From NCBI GenBank assembly GCA_948144175.1, contig CANXME010000418.1, forward strand, positions 1,301,001 to 1,365,000: a stretch of DNA of 64,000 nucleotides, read 5' to 3'. Below are positions 23,132-33,440 of this stretch, one piece after another; the stretch's first letter is position 1, and each line of letters begins with the position of its first letter. Position numbers and translations under genes: made by a program. The notes under the pieces were generated by a model that was not told the DNA's origin, made no database searches, and saw only the letters and a list, made by a program, of their open reading frames with translations. This stretch comes from Closterium sp. NIES-65. Taxonomy: Eukaryota; Streptophyta; Zygnematophyceae; Desmidiales; Closteriaceae.

Positions 23132-26100
23132 CTACCGCCTGCCCTTCCCGCTGCTCATACCGCCCCTCTTCCTTCCCAGCTGCCCCGACCACATGAGGTG
23201 CGCCTGCTGCTCCATGAACGCCATGGCCCGCTGGTTCTTCTCCCGCCGCTCCTCCAGTGCGTTCGCAGCCTCATTAGCGCGGGCGGCAGCGAGGAATTGG
23301 TTATCCTTGCGCAATTCCCTAGCTGCTCCTCGTGCTTCCCTCTTGATCGCCCGCTGCAGCCGCCGCTGCTCTGCGCGCTCCCTGTTCGGATCGTAGTCCT
23401 TGCCACGGGCGAAACTGGAGCGAAAGGAGAAAAAAGGAACACAGGAAGCGACGGAAGGGAGAGCGCGGGGGAAGGACAGGGGAACACGGGGAAGGAGGGA
23501 AGGGAGGCAGGAGAAAGGAGTGCACATGAGGGGAGAGCAGGCGCCAGCATCCACTGTGGGGGCAGCAGGAGCAGGAGCAGCAGCGGCGTGGTGTGCGTGT
23601 ATAGCAGCGCGGAACTAGTTGTTCTTGAGCCACTCTCTCACGAACTCTCTCACAAGGTGTATTTTTGAGGGGCCTAAAGAATCATGGAGCTGGCTGTCCT
23701 GGCGCAGATTCCTTGCTGCCCCCACCACCCACCTTCACCCCTCCGACCCACCTCCGGCTTGTCCTTCATTCCGTACCCAGGTACCTCGATATCATTCTCA
23801 AAACGTACTCAGATCGAACTTGGGGTTGAACTGCCTCGCCGGCACGGCCCGCTTCAACCGCAGCCGCAGCGGGTGCCTGGAACCTCGATACATAATTAAG
23901 ACTCAAACCACTCCATTAACTTCAACACCTACTCAGACTCAAACTTGGGGTTGAACTACTTCGCCGGCACTTCTCCAAGCCTCCGACTGCCATTTCGTTC
24001 TACCTCCCACCCATCCGTCTCATCTCCGCACCTACCCAGACCCAAACCACACACTATCATTCCCAATTCGTACTCAAAACCACACACTATCATTCCCAAT
24101 TCGTACTCAGATTCAAACTTGGGGTTGAACTGCTTAGCATTCACAGCCCGTTTCACCCTCAGCCCCCAGTTTCAGATGTACCTTTCCGTTACAGCACTCC
24201 CTTATCCCTCTCATTCTCAACACGTGCTCAGACCGCACCTCTTAACGCTCCCTTATCCCTCTCCTCCCAACACGTACTCAGATTCAAACTTGGGGTTGAA
24301 CTGCTTCGCAGGCACGACCCGTTTCACCCTCAGTCCCCTATCCCCGGTTTACCACCTCGTATAAACGTTCCCTTACCCCCCATATCTTAAAACGTACTCA
24401 GACTCGAATTTCGGGTTGAACTGCTTCGCAGGTACGGCCCGTTTTACCCTCAGCCGCAGCGGTTGCCTGGAACCTTCCACCTCCGCCACCGCCCCCTCGA
24501 TATCCTTCACCCACGCTGCCCGCTCCTGCTCGATTTCTTCGGGCAGCTGCCCGGACTCCGCGAGGGCGGCGAGAGTGGGCAGGAAGGGCGCGAAGATCTC
24601 GGGGAAGGGCTGCATGGGGCGGTAGAGCAGCGCAAAGGAGCGGAGGGTCTTGAGCACTGCCAGCAGCAGACTCAGCCTGGGGTTGTGTGTGGGGGAGGTT
24701 AGGGGGAGATAGGGGAAGAGGTGGGGGGAGAAGTGGGCGGGTGTAGTGGGGACAAGCACCAGTAGCAGCACATGGGGCGGTAGAGGAGCGCCAAGGAGCA
24801 AGCCACCTGAACCTGAGTCATAACCTGAAACCACCAGAACTACATGAGATCACCTGAACCTACCAGAAGCCACCGTGGAAAAAAACTGAAACCACCTGAA
24901 CCTACCTGAAACCACCTGAACCTACCTGAAACCACCTGAACCTACCTGAAACCACCTGAACCTACCTGAAGACGTCGGAGCCAAAGTAGGCCTCTGCCAC
25001 GGTCCCTGCTGCACTGCCCTCCACACCCAGCAGGGTGGGAGGAGCAGCAGGAGAAGCGGAGGGCGAAGCCTTGGAAACAAATGGGTTGGCAGTGGTGCTG
25101 GTGGTAGTTTCAGTGGTGCCGGAAGTGCTGGACGGGCAGGAAGGTCCCAGGAAGATGCGGTCAAAGTCGAGGGCCTCGGGTTTGTCTTCTAGCGGCTCGC
25201 GCTTGCGCTTGCGGTGGTTGCTGCCGTCGCCACACGGCGCCCACAGCCACTGCTGCGAGCACACCTGCAGCAGCATATAGCGCGGCACTCCCTGCAAGTG
25301 GGGGTGGGACGAGATGGAGAGGAGGAAACGAGAAACGGGGGCCGAAACAATGACGCAAACTAATCACGAAAGGAGGAGGAAGGGGAGGAAGGGCGGGAGG
25401 ACGTTGGGTAGAAGGAATGGGAGGAGAAGCATACCTTGGGCTTGACGAGGTTTGAGCGCAGGGGCAACAGCGCTTCACAGCAGTGCGTGCAATATAGATT
25501 TCGAGTTGACTCAAAACTGTGTGATGTGATGTGATGTGATGTGATGTGATGTGATGTGATGTGATGTGATGTGATGTGATGTGATGTGATGTGATGTGTG
25601 ATCACGGGAGGAGGAAAGGCCATACCTTGGGCTTGACGGGTTTGAGGGCGGGGGCAACAGCGCTCCACAGCAGCGCATGCAGAAAGTTAAGCGCCTCTGG
25701 GACAAAGCGACGACTCTGAGACACCATCTGGAACGAAGTGAGGGGGAGGAGAGGGGAGGTAGCTAGTGACGGTGAGTCAGTGGGATGAGATGTAGGGGCA
25801 GTGACGACAGCAAAAGCGGCAGTTAGGGGAGCATCAGGGGTTTTCAAATGGCAGTAGCGGGGAGTAAATTGGCAGCAACAGTGAGACTCACATTAAGGAG
25901 GAGAGCGGATATAAAGAGGCCAGCTGCCACGTCCTTGGTGGAGCGCACAGGGCAGCAGGAGAGGAACTGGCCCAGCAGCAGCGAGATCAGTGCCGCACGC
26001 AGGAACTTGAGTATGCATGTGAGAGTGACACTCACATTGAGGAGGAGAGCGGATATGAACAGCCCCGCAGCCACATCCTTGGTGGAGCGCACAGGGCAGC

Positions 26101-29100
26101 AGGAGAGGAACTGGCCCAGCAGCAGCAGGAGCAGCAGGAGCAGGAGCAGCAGCAGTGGACACTAGTTCTTACATTGAGCAGAAGCGCAGATATGAAGAGG
26201 CCAGCTGCCACGTCCTTGGTGGAGCGCACAGGGCAGCAGGAGAGGAACTGGCCCAGCAGCAGCGAGACGGGCGTCATGACTGGATGTCGGAAGTCAGAGG
26301 AGGGGAATATGAGCGCCCACAGACGGAGCAGGAGGAGTGTGCGCGCCGTGGGCCATGCTGGCTCTGAGAGGAGAGGAACAAAAGGGGGGACGGGGTGGGG
26401 AGGGGAGGGAATGGGCAGGGAAGGGCATTACAGGGCGTCATGACGGGGTGGTGGAAGTCGGAGGGGGGAAGATGAGCGCCCAGAGACAAAGGAGCAGCAG
26501 CGTGTGTGTCGTGGGCCATGCTGGCTCTGAGATACGGGAGAGGAATACAGGGGGTGCGGAACACCTGCTAGGGGATAAAGGGAAACCACGTGATTGAAGA
26601 AGTGTTTTGAGACGCCTCAAAACACTTCTTCAATCTTTTGAGACGTCTCAAACAAGCCGTGCTGGCTCTGAGATACGGGAGAGGAATACAGCGGGTTCGG
26701 AACACTTGCGAGGGGATAACGGGGAACCGAACCAAGGTACTGCTTAGCAGCAGCGACATGTGCTGTACCTACTGTACAGTTCCGTACCACACCGTACCGC
26801 ACTGTATCCCATCGTACCTCCGGCTTTGAGGCGCGCCACGAGGCGTTTCTGCATGCGGGCGAGCCGCTCGCGGGTGCAAACGGCAGCGAAGAGAGAGAAG
26901 GACGCGGAGAGCTCCACAAGCGGCTGCACACGGGCCCCCAACCCATTCAGTCCTATACCGTACCGCACCGTACCGCACAGCACCACACCGTACCGCACCA
27001 TACCGCACCGTACCTCCGGCCTTGAGGCGCGCCACGAGGCGTTTCTGCATGCGGGCAAGCCGCTCGCGGGCGCAGACGGCAGCAAAGAGAGGGAAGGACG
27101 CGGAGAGCTCCACGAGAGGCTGCACCAACGCATTGATGTGCGCCGCTGCCACTGACGGCGCCCTCTTCTGCAACTCACTCGTCGCCTCTTCCTCCTCCTC
27201 CACCTCTTTATCTTCCTGTTTCCCCTCCTCCACCTTCCTCCCCCCTTGCGGCTTCACCTGCTGCCTGCTCCCTTGCTGTTTCTGCTGCTGCTCGTGCTGT
27301 TGCTTCTGCTTCTTCCCTGGCTGATCCTCCTCCTCCACCCGCTGAGACACACCACCGCCACCACTATCACTAGCCAGCGACGCGAAGTACTGCAGGAGAA
27401 CGTTATAGAAGATCTGCATCTTGCGCTTGTTGTCTGGGGACAGGTGCGCCGCGTTGCACGCGCGGATGCGTGCGATTGCCACGCCAACCTCTGCTGCTGC
27501 GCGCCCCTCTAGCAGCCGCTGCAGGTCCTTCAGCTGCTGTGGTGCTTCTATCACGTATGGCAGCTCGCGCCGTCGAAACACCCTCTCTATGCGCTCATTC
27601 TCCTCCTCTTCTTCCTCCTCGTCCTCCTCCTCATCTTCCTCCTCCTCATCCTCCTGCTCTTCTGTTGCTGCTGCTGCTGCATTTCTCTCTTCCATATTAT
27701 GCTTCTCCCCCTCCTTCTCTTCCTCCGCTTCCTCCTCCTCATCACTCTCCTCTCCCTCCTCTTTCTCCTCTCCTTCCTCCTCCTCGCTCTCCTCCTCATC
27801 CTGCTTCACATCCCTCACAGACCCTCGCTTCCCCTTCACCCTCTCCCCTCCAATCTCCTCATCACTCTGCTCCCAATCCACGTCAGCTAGATTCTCCGCC
27901 CCATCCTCCTCTTCATCCTCCTCCTCCTCTTCCCCCTCACTCCCACTCTCATCCTCGCTCTCCTCCCCCTTCTGACCCAATACATCATAAACCCACCCCT
28001 TCTTCTCCTCCTCGTCCTCCTCATCTTCCTCCAACACGAAATTCTCCCCTAAATCGTCCCCAGAGATCTCCCGTTTGACCTTCTTCCTCTGCCGCCTCTT
28101 CCTCCCCTTCCCGCCCTCCTCCTCACTAGACCCCTCCTCCCCTTCCTCTCCCTCCTCCTCGTCGTCACTGGGCTCCCCAATCATACGCCTCTTCCTTGCA
28201 GCCTGCACACAAGGCAGGGGGAAAGAGTGTAACCACCGCACACACAGCAATTGAGTCCACAAAAAAATCGTCGTCGTCACTGGGTTCCCCATCCATACAC
28301 CTCTCCCTTGCAGCCTGCGTATAAGGCGTGAGGAGAAGGGAGGGCGATTAACGCACACAAGGAAACAAAGAGGTTGAGCTTGGGAGTCGACACAAGAAAC
28401 TAGGCATGAGGATGGAAGGCAAACAGATCACACCAGGGAACAAACAAGTCGTAATTTTCAAGTAAACTCCAAAGGCCTTCAGAGAAAAAGCAATATCTGA
28501 CCACATAAGATAAAATCTCACCTCGAGCTTCACCAGTCGCCCCCTCTCCGCCTCCGCCGCCTCCTCCGCTGTCTTGGTGCGTTCCCCGGGCTTGGCGCGG
28601 ATGTCAAACACCATCTCCCCAGAAACAAGCCTGCTGTCTCTACCAATCTTACCTCGAGCTTCACCAGACGCGCCCTCTCCGCCTCTGCCGCTTCCTCTGC
28701 TGTCTTGGTGCGTTCCCCGGGCTTGGCGCGGATGTCAAACACCATCTCCCGCGCCAGCACGTCGTACTGCTTGTCGTCCATCTCCTGGTGACAATGGACA
28801 AGCGTGGGGGAAAGGGGGGAGGAGAATAAAAGGCGGGTGGAAGAGAGAGAGGCGAGACAACCACCATCTCCCGCGCCAACACGTCGTACTGCTTGTCGTC
28901 CATCTCCTGCCGATCATGGGAGAAGGTGGGTAGTGAGCGGGTGGCGGAGGGAGAGGGAGGAGGGAAAAAAGGGTGCAGGAGAGGTTGCAGGTTACACTGC
29001 CTGCCCTCCATCTCTTTCACCAATCAGTGAGGTTGCAGGAGAGAGTGAGTTTGGAGGACAAGGAAAGTGGGTTTGAACACGTGGAGGAGAGAGAGGGTGT

Positions 29101-30264
29101 AAGGACAAGGAAGGCGGGCAACGAGAGAACACGCGGGTGAGAGTGAGGGTGGGGGACAGAAGTGTGAATTTTACTTTGAGAATTCTCAAAGTAAAATTCA
29201 CAAAGGTGGGCAACGAGAGAACGCGTAGATGAGAGTGAGGGTGGGGGACAGAAGAAGCAGCAACAGCAGCAACAGGAACAGCAGCAGCAACGGTGATGGC
29301 ATTCGCACCTCTTCAGCCACGTCAGCAGCCAGCAGCGAGCCACCAGCAGCCGCCTTTGCAGCACCAGCAGCGCCACCAGCAGACGCAGCAGCAGACACTC
29401 CTCCCGCCGCCCCTCCCTCCCCGCCTCCCCCTCCCGCCTTCTCCTCCCCCTTGGCGCCCTTTCCGCCCTTTCCCCCTTTGGGCGCGCGCGTGAGCGCGAG
29501 CAGCGCGTCAGACTGTGCGATCTGGCGGAATTCCGCGTCGAGCTGCTCGCGCAGGTGCTCGTCCTCCTCCTTCTCCGCCTGCCGCTTCGCCTTGAACAGC
29601 TTGCTCTTCGCCATCACCTCCTCCATCACCTCCCTCTTCGTCTTCTGTCGCTCCTCGCCTCCCTCCTCCTGCCCTGTCGCCGCGTCAAGCTGGCCATGCG
29701 GAACAAAAAAAAGGGCAAACGAAGGAATTGGGTTGGGTTGAGTGAGATGAAACAGTGGATTTCTTCTTCTCCTTCTCCGCCTGCCGCTTCGCCTTGAACA
29801 GCTTGCTCTTCGCCATCACCTCCTCCATCACCTCCCGCTTCGTCTTCTGTCGCTCCTCGCCTCCCTCCTCCTCTGCCTCTACGTCAAGCTGAGAATGGGG
29901 AAGGCACGAAGTTGAGCAATGGAACAGGACAAGCAGCCATGGCGGGACACACGATAGTCATTCACACCAAGTGAGTGAGTGAGTTAGTGAGTGAGTGAGT
30001 GAGTGAGTGAGAAAGGGAGAGAGTGAGAGTGAGAGAGGGGGGGGGGGGGGCGGGGGCGAGGGGGGAAAGAACAGGTAGAGAGTGGGGAACAGGTACAAGG
30101 GAGAGGAAGAGGGCGAGTGGGCGAGAAGGCAAGTGGGCGAGTGGGGAAGAGGGCGAGAGGGCGAGTGAAGAGGCTCACATGTGCGTCTGTGGCCGACTTG
30201 GCCTTGGGAACGAAGCCACCACCAAAGTGATACTCGCTCACAATCTGATCGCCCACTGCACACA

Positions 30265-30329
<65 letters not shown>

Positions 30330-30453
30330 GCACGCACACACACGGGAGGGGAGGGGGGGATGGGCAGAGGCACACAAGGAAGACGGATGAAAAGCAGCCC
30401 TGAAAACGAAACCACCACCAGATTGTTACTCACACACGATCTGATCGCCCACT

Positions 30454-30516
<63 letters not shown>

Positions 30517-33440
30517 CACGCGCACAGGGGAGGGGAAGAGCTAGACAGAGGCACACGAGGAAGACGGATGAGAAACAGGAAGCAAAAAAAATGGAGGGGC
30601 CTTGTGATGTGACTCATCATCAATCTGGTTGCCGAGTGCACACAGGCGCGAGGGGAAGACCTCGTTGACACGCGGGAAAAAAAAATACTTCCGACACACT
30701 CGCTTCGCTTGTCATCATCGCGAGGAAAAAGGATAGCTCCGACGCACATGCTTGTCATCATCGCAGCAACAGGACACACGAGCGTTGATCGCGGCGTGCA
30801 CACAATCAAATGGTCTAGAGAGAGGGAACCAATCACAATCAACTGGTCTAGAGAGAGGAAACCAATCACAATCAACTGGTCTAGAGAGAGGAAACCAATC
30901 ACAATCAACTGACTCACACACTCTGATCATCAACATGTAACAATCCAATCACCTACGCACGTGCTCTATCGTCGTCATCCTCGTCCTCGCTGAAGCCCGA
31001 CACGCCCGAGTCGTCAAAGTCGTCAATCTCCCGCCCACGCGCGTGCTTGTCATCCTCGTCGCCACCACACATGTAAGAGTTAATCACAATCAACTGGTCT
31101 AGAGGAAAAAGAGTCGTGACTGGCACACTGCAATCACCAACTCACGTGCTCCATCATCGTCTTTTGAGAATTCTCAAAAGTGCTCCATCATCATCATCAT
31201 CCTCATCCTCCCCAAAGCCAGACACGTCCGAGTCGTCAATGTCGCGCCCGCCGTGCGTCAGAGAAGAGGCAACCTGACTCTTATCACCAGCCCACACACC
31301 CCAATCACCAACTCACGTGTTCCATCGTCGTCATCCTCATCCTCCCCAAAGCCAGACACGTCCGAGTCGTCAAAGTCGTCAATGTCGCGCCCGCCATGCG
31401 TCAGACGCAAGTCGCCGTCCTCACTCGCCGCCGCCCGCCTGCTGCTGCGCCTCCCCGCGCCTCCTCCGCCTCCGTCGTCGCCCTCCCCGTCGTCGTCGTC
31501 GCTCTCGTCGTCGTCCCCGAGGGAGAACCGGTTCTTGCGACTCAGCTGGGCCTGGAGAGGAGGGAAACGGAAAGGAGAAACGGATGGGAAACGGAAAGGA
31601 GAAACGGATGGGAAACAGATAACAAAACACTGACAACAGCAGATTCGCCTGTCGCAGTCGTCCCCGAGGGAAAACCGGTTCTTGCAACCCAGCTGGGCCA
31701 GCGGCCTGGGAAAACCAGAGAAGGAGAAACACATGGGAAGAGCGGGATTTAGAGAGCGTCCCAAAGCATCGGCAGTGGCAAAGTCCCATGCCGTTGTGGC
31801 GGAACGCAAAGTAGCGCAAGGACATGTCACAATCATGAATAGCGTACCATGTCATGCAATGCCATAACCTACCGTACCGTACCATGCCATGCCATGCCAC
31901 GATGTACCATGCGTTCCTTCTAGAACCGCACGATTGCCTTCTCGCCCTCGGAAATGGACTCGTCGCCCTCGGGAGGAGCAAAGAGCACAAGGTAGCGCAA
32001 TGGCATGCCATACTGTACCACGCCGTGCCATACCGTATCATGCCATGCCATGTCACGACGTACCATGCGCTCCTTCTGGAATCGTACGATGGCCTTCTCG
32101 CCCTCGGGAATGGACTCGTCGCCCTCGCCGAACCTCCGATCCAGAAACAGGTTCGCCTTGCCGCGCTGCTGAAACTCCTGCAGCAGCGTCGCCTTCCTCT
32201 GATGGCGGTTAGGGCGAATGCAAGCGGGGATGTAAATTCAAGATGGACAAGAAGTGAGCGGAAACAGAAGAGACAACCGATACCCAAACAGACGCGCCTT
32301 GCCGCGCATCTGAAACTCTTGCAGCAGCGTCGCCTTCCTCTGCTGGTGGTTGGAGTGGACATGCCAATGAGGATGCAGATGAGTACGACGGATAAGTGTA
32401 GAAAGAGAGAGAAAAAAAGGATAGATTCGCCTCTCCCCGCGCTCCCGAAACACCAGCAGGTGCGTCGCTTTCCTCTAATCATGGCTGGGCTGGGGTAAGG
32501 GTATGTACAAGAGGATGGGGAAGAGGATGGGGAAGACACCGTAAGATGAGGTGGGATACTGCCAAACGGCGAGAGGTCAGTGCGGCGCGGAATGAAAGCC
32601 GTCAGTGCAGTGCGAAATGAAAGCCATCAGCGCAGCGCGGAACGGAAACGGCTCGCGGAACGGAAGTCGTCAGTGCAGCGCGGAAGAGATAGCCGTCGAG
32701 AATTGAACGGGAGACGCGAGAGCTCGATTAATTTTTGGAGAATCTCAAGAACCAACGTATCTGAAACGGAAAGCCATCAAGAATTGCAGGGAAGAAGATC
32801 AAGGGAAGGGAGGGAGGGTGCGAAGCGACGGGAAGACGGAAAGGAAGTGTCACGGAGAGGGGAGGAGGTCTAAACCAGAAGCTGCGACAGCAAGAGCGGA
32901 GCGGCCTCACTGAGCTACGGAGCTACGGAGCTGGTGCTATGTATACAGGCGTTGCGGCGCTCTAAGAATCGCATCCAAACACCGGATTCTCCGTTTCGTT
33001 TAGGAAACTATTCGGGAAGAAACGGGAAATGAGGCACGAACGTGGCGAAGGAGAAATCAACATCTCGGCCGAGCTAAGTCTGCAGCAAAGGATCATCAAA
33101 GAAGAGCTAGCAACGACCGTTCTTGAGGCTTGCTCTTACACTCCCCAACGCAAACCTTCTCAACCGCACAGCTCCATTTTCGACGACTCAAACAGTAGCT
33201 ACGTTCCCTAGGACTAACCTTTTCCACAGCCGCGCTCCTGGCCTTGCCGATGGACTTGGCGCGAACATCGCCCTTGACCTTGCGTCCCAGAATGTCGAAC
33301 TTGCGACGGTTCCACAGCTGCTCGAACACGTTCACCAGCCGGCCCGACACGCCTCCGGGCTTGCCGCTCCTAGACAACCCGGCAGCGGCGCCGCTGGGAT
33401 CCGAAGACCCCACGCCGGAGCTCCTCCTGTTCTTAGCCAT
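23132..33440 (-). CDS. NOP14: Nucleolar protein 14 (NOP14), 12 exons
   Basis: NOP14 acts in the nucleolus in 18S rRNA processing and 40S subunit assembly. Exons (minus): 33,440-33,219; 32,198-32,064; 31,551-31,317; 30,255-30,179; 29,689-29,309; 28,784-28,653; 28,202-27,014; 26,363-26,173; 25,727-25,626; 25,291-24,966; 24,676-24,377; 23,414-23,132. All GT-AG phases agree, giving 1,190 residues. Family landmarks: NRRKFDILGRK near the N-terminus, FLDRRFGEGDE, HFGGGF, YDVLAREMVFDIRAKPGERT, a long acidic stretch, ELPYVIEAP, LWALIFPSSDFRHPV, KDVAAGLFISALLLN, SQSRRFVPEALNFL, LRLRVKRAVPAKQFNPKFE and KGAARELRKDNQFL-like C-terminus. It is longer than the human protein (857 residues), mainly from the acidic and low-complexity parts. 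Introns are full of partial exon copies. Confidence 0.93.
23797..24335 (-). repeat. Four echoes of the end of NOP14 exon 11
   Basis: Copies at about 23,797-23,890, 23,930-23,975, 24,108-24,170 and 24,280-24,335 repeat the exon segment coding KRAVPAKQFNPKFESEY, with varying decay. The copy used in the gene model is at 24,395-24,470 because only there is an open path to a donor (GTAAGG) in the right phase. Confidence 0.85.
24840..24966 (-). repeat. Tandem repeat of NOP14 exon 10 splice donor
   Basis: About five copies of a ~20-bp unit, minus-strand form TTCAGGTAGGTTCAGGTGGT. Each copy recreates the exon end TTCAG and donor GTAGGT, so several donors lie in a row. Confidence 0.8.
25431..25490 (-). 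repeat. Echo of NOP14 exon 9 end
   Basis: Decayed copy of the exon 9 end and its donor (compare 25,622-25,680). Confidence 0.8.
25511..25605. repeat. GTGAT pentanucleotide microsatellite
   Basis: About 18 tandem copies of TGATG/GTGAT between exon 9 and its echo in NOP14 intron 9. Confidence 0.95.
25889..26135 (-). repeat. Two echoes of NOP14 exon 8, second half
   Basis: Copies at 25,889-25,990 and 26,033-26,135 repeat the ~100 bases coding LGQFLSCCPVRSTKDVAAGL and onward, with the donor. They are very close to the exon copy at 26,173-26,275. Confidence 0.9.
26437..26735 (-). repeat. Echoes of NOP14 exon 8 start and of its acceptor
   Basis: 26,437-26,535 repeats the first half of exon 8 with acceptor. 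A block around the acceptor is doubled again at about 26,512-26,590 and 26,655-26,730, with two palindromes exactly between the two copies. Confidence 0.85.
26593..26652. other. Paired palindromes in NOP14 intron 7
   Basis: 26,593-26,634 is a hairpin with perfect 19-base arms (ATTGAAGAAGTGTTTTGAG) and the 4-base centre ACGC. 26,637-26,652 is the perfect palindrome TTTGAGACGTCTCAAA. Both lie between two near-identical ~75-bp direct repeats. Confidence 0.9.
26814..26940 (-). repeat. Echo of NOP14 exon 7 end
   Basis: About 125 bases matching 27,010-27,135, with donor GGAG|gtacg. A CCGTACCGCA-type short tandem repeat separates the two copies. Confidence 0.88.
28270..28320 (-). repeat. Echo of NOP14 exon 7 start
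   Basis: Copy of the exon 7 acceptor and first codons (compare 28,160-28,210). Confidence 0.75.
28523..28617 (-). repeat. Echo of NOP14 exon 6, second half
   Basis: About 95 bases nearly identical to 28,653-28,750, with a donor at the same place. A further copy of the first half is at 28,862-28,912. Confidence 0.9.
29163..29202. other. 40-bp perfect palindrome between direct repeats
   Basis: The arm TGTGAATTTTACTTTGAGAA is followed at once by its exact reverse complement, with centre GAATTC. It is flanked on both sides by a ~50-bp direct repeat (29,112-29,162 and 29,203-29,254). It lies in NOP14 intron 5. Confidence 0.95.
29766..29891 (-). repeat. Echo of NOP14 exon 5 start, open and with its own acceptor
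   Basis: About 125 bases matching the start of exon 5 (29,565-29,689), with an AG acceptor before CTTGAC. It stays open across KTKREVMEEVMAKSKLFKAK, so it could act as an alternative exon, but no donor of matching phase is clear. Confidence 0.85.
29967..30030. repeat. GTGA/GAGT microsatellite
   Basis: Tetranucleotide-like run followed by GAGAGT repeats and a G tract, in NOP14 intron 4. Confidence 0.9.
30262..30328. repeat. (CA)n microsatellite 1 in NOP14 intron 3
   Basis: About 30 CA dinucleotides abutting the acceptor of exon 4. Confidence 0.97.
30405..30514 (-). repeat. Echo of NOP14 exon 4 acceptor with its own (CA)n tract
   Basis: Copy of exon 4 start (30,405-30,456) with adjoining (CA)n (30,457-30,514), so exon edge and microsatellite were copied together. 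A third, more decayed copy is at 30,605-30,645. Confidence 0.88.
30958..31262 (-). repeat. Two echoes of NOP14 exon 3 end
   Basis: Copies at 30,958-31,045 and 31,181-31,262 repeat the exon 3 end (31,317-31,420), coding DIDDFDDSxVSGF and an Asp run. The palindrome CTTTTGAGAATTCTCAAAAG (31,161-31,180) abuts the second copy and splits the short direct repeat GTGCTCCATCATC. Confidence 0.9.
31640..31707 (-). repeat. Echo of NOP14 exon 3 start
   Basis: Copy of the segment coding AQLSRKNRFSLGDD (compare 31,500-31,551). Confidence 0.82.
31911..32480 (-). repeat. Three echoes of NOP14 exon 2 around the real exon
   Basis: Partial copies at 31,911-31,968 (exon 3' half), 32,284-32,345 and 32,425-32,480 (exon 5' half with acceptor) flank exon 2 at 32,064-32,198 on both sides. 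Confidence 0.85.

Noticed and set aside
29984-30556. Val/Cys-repeat frames around 30 kb
   Set aside because: Translations of (CA)n microsatellites.
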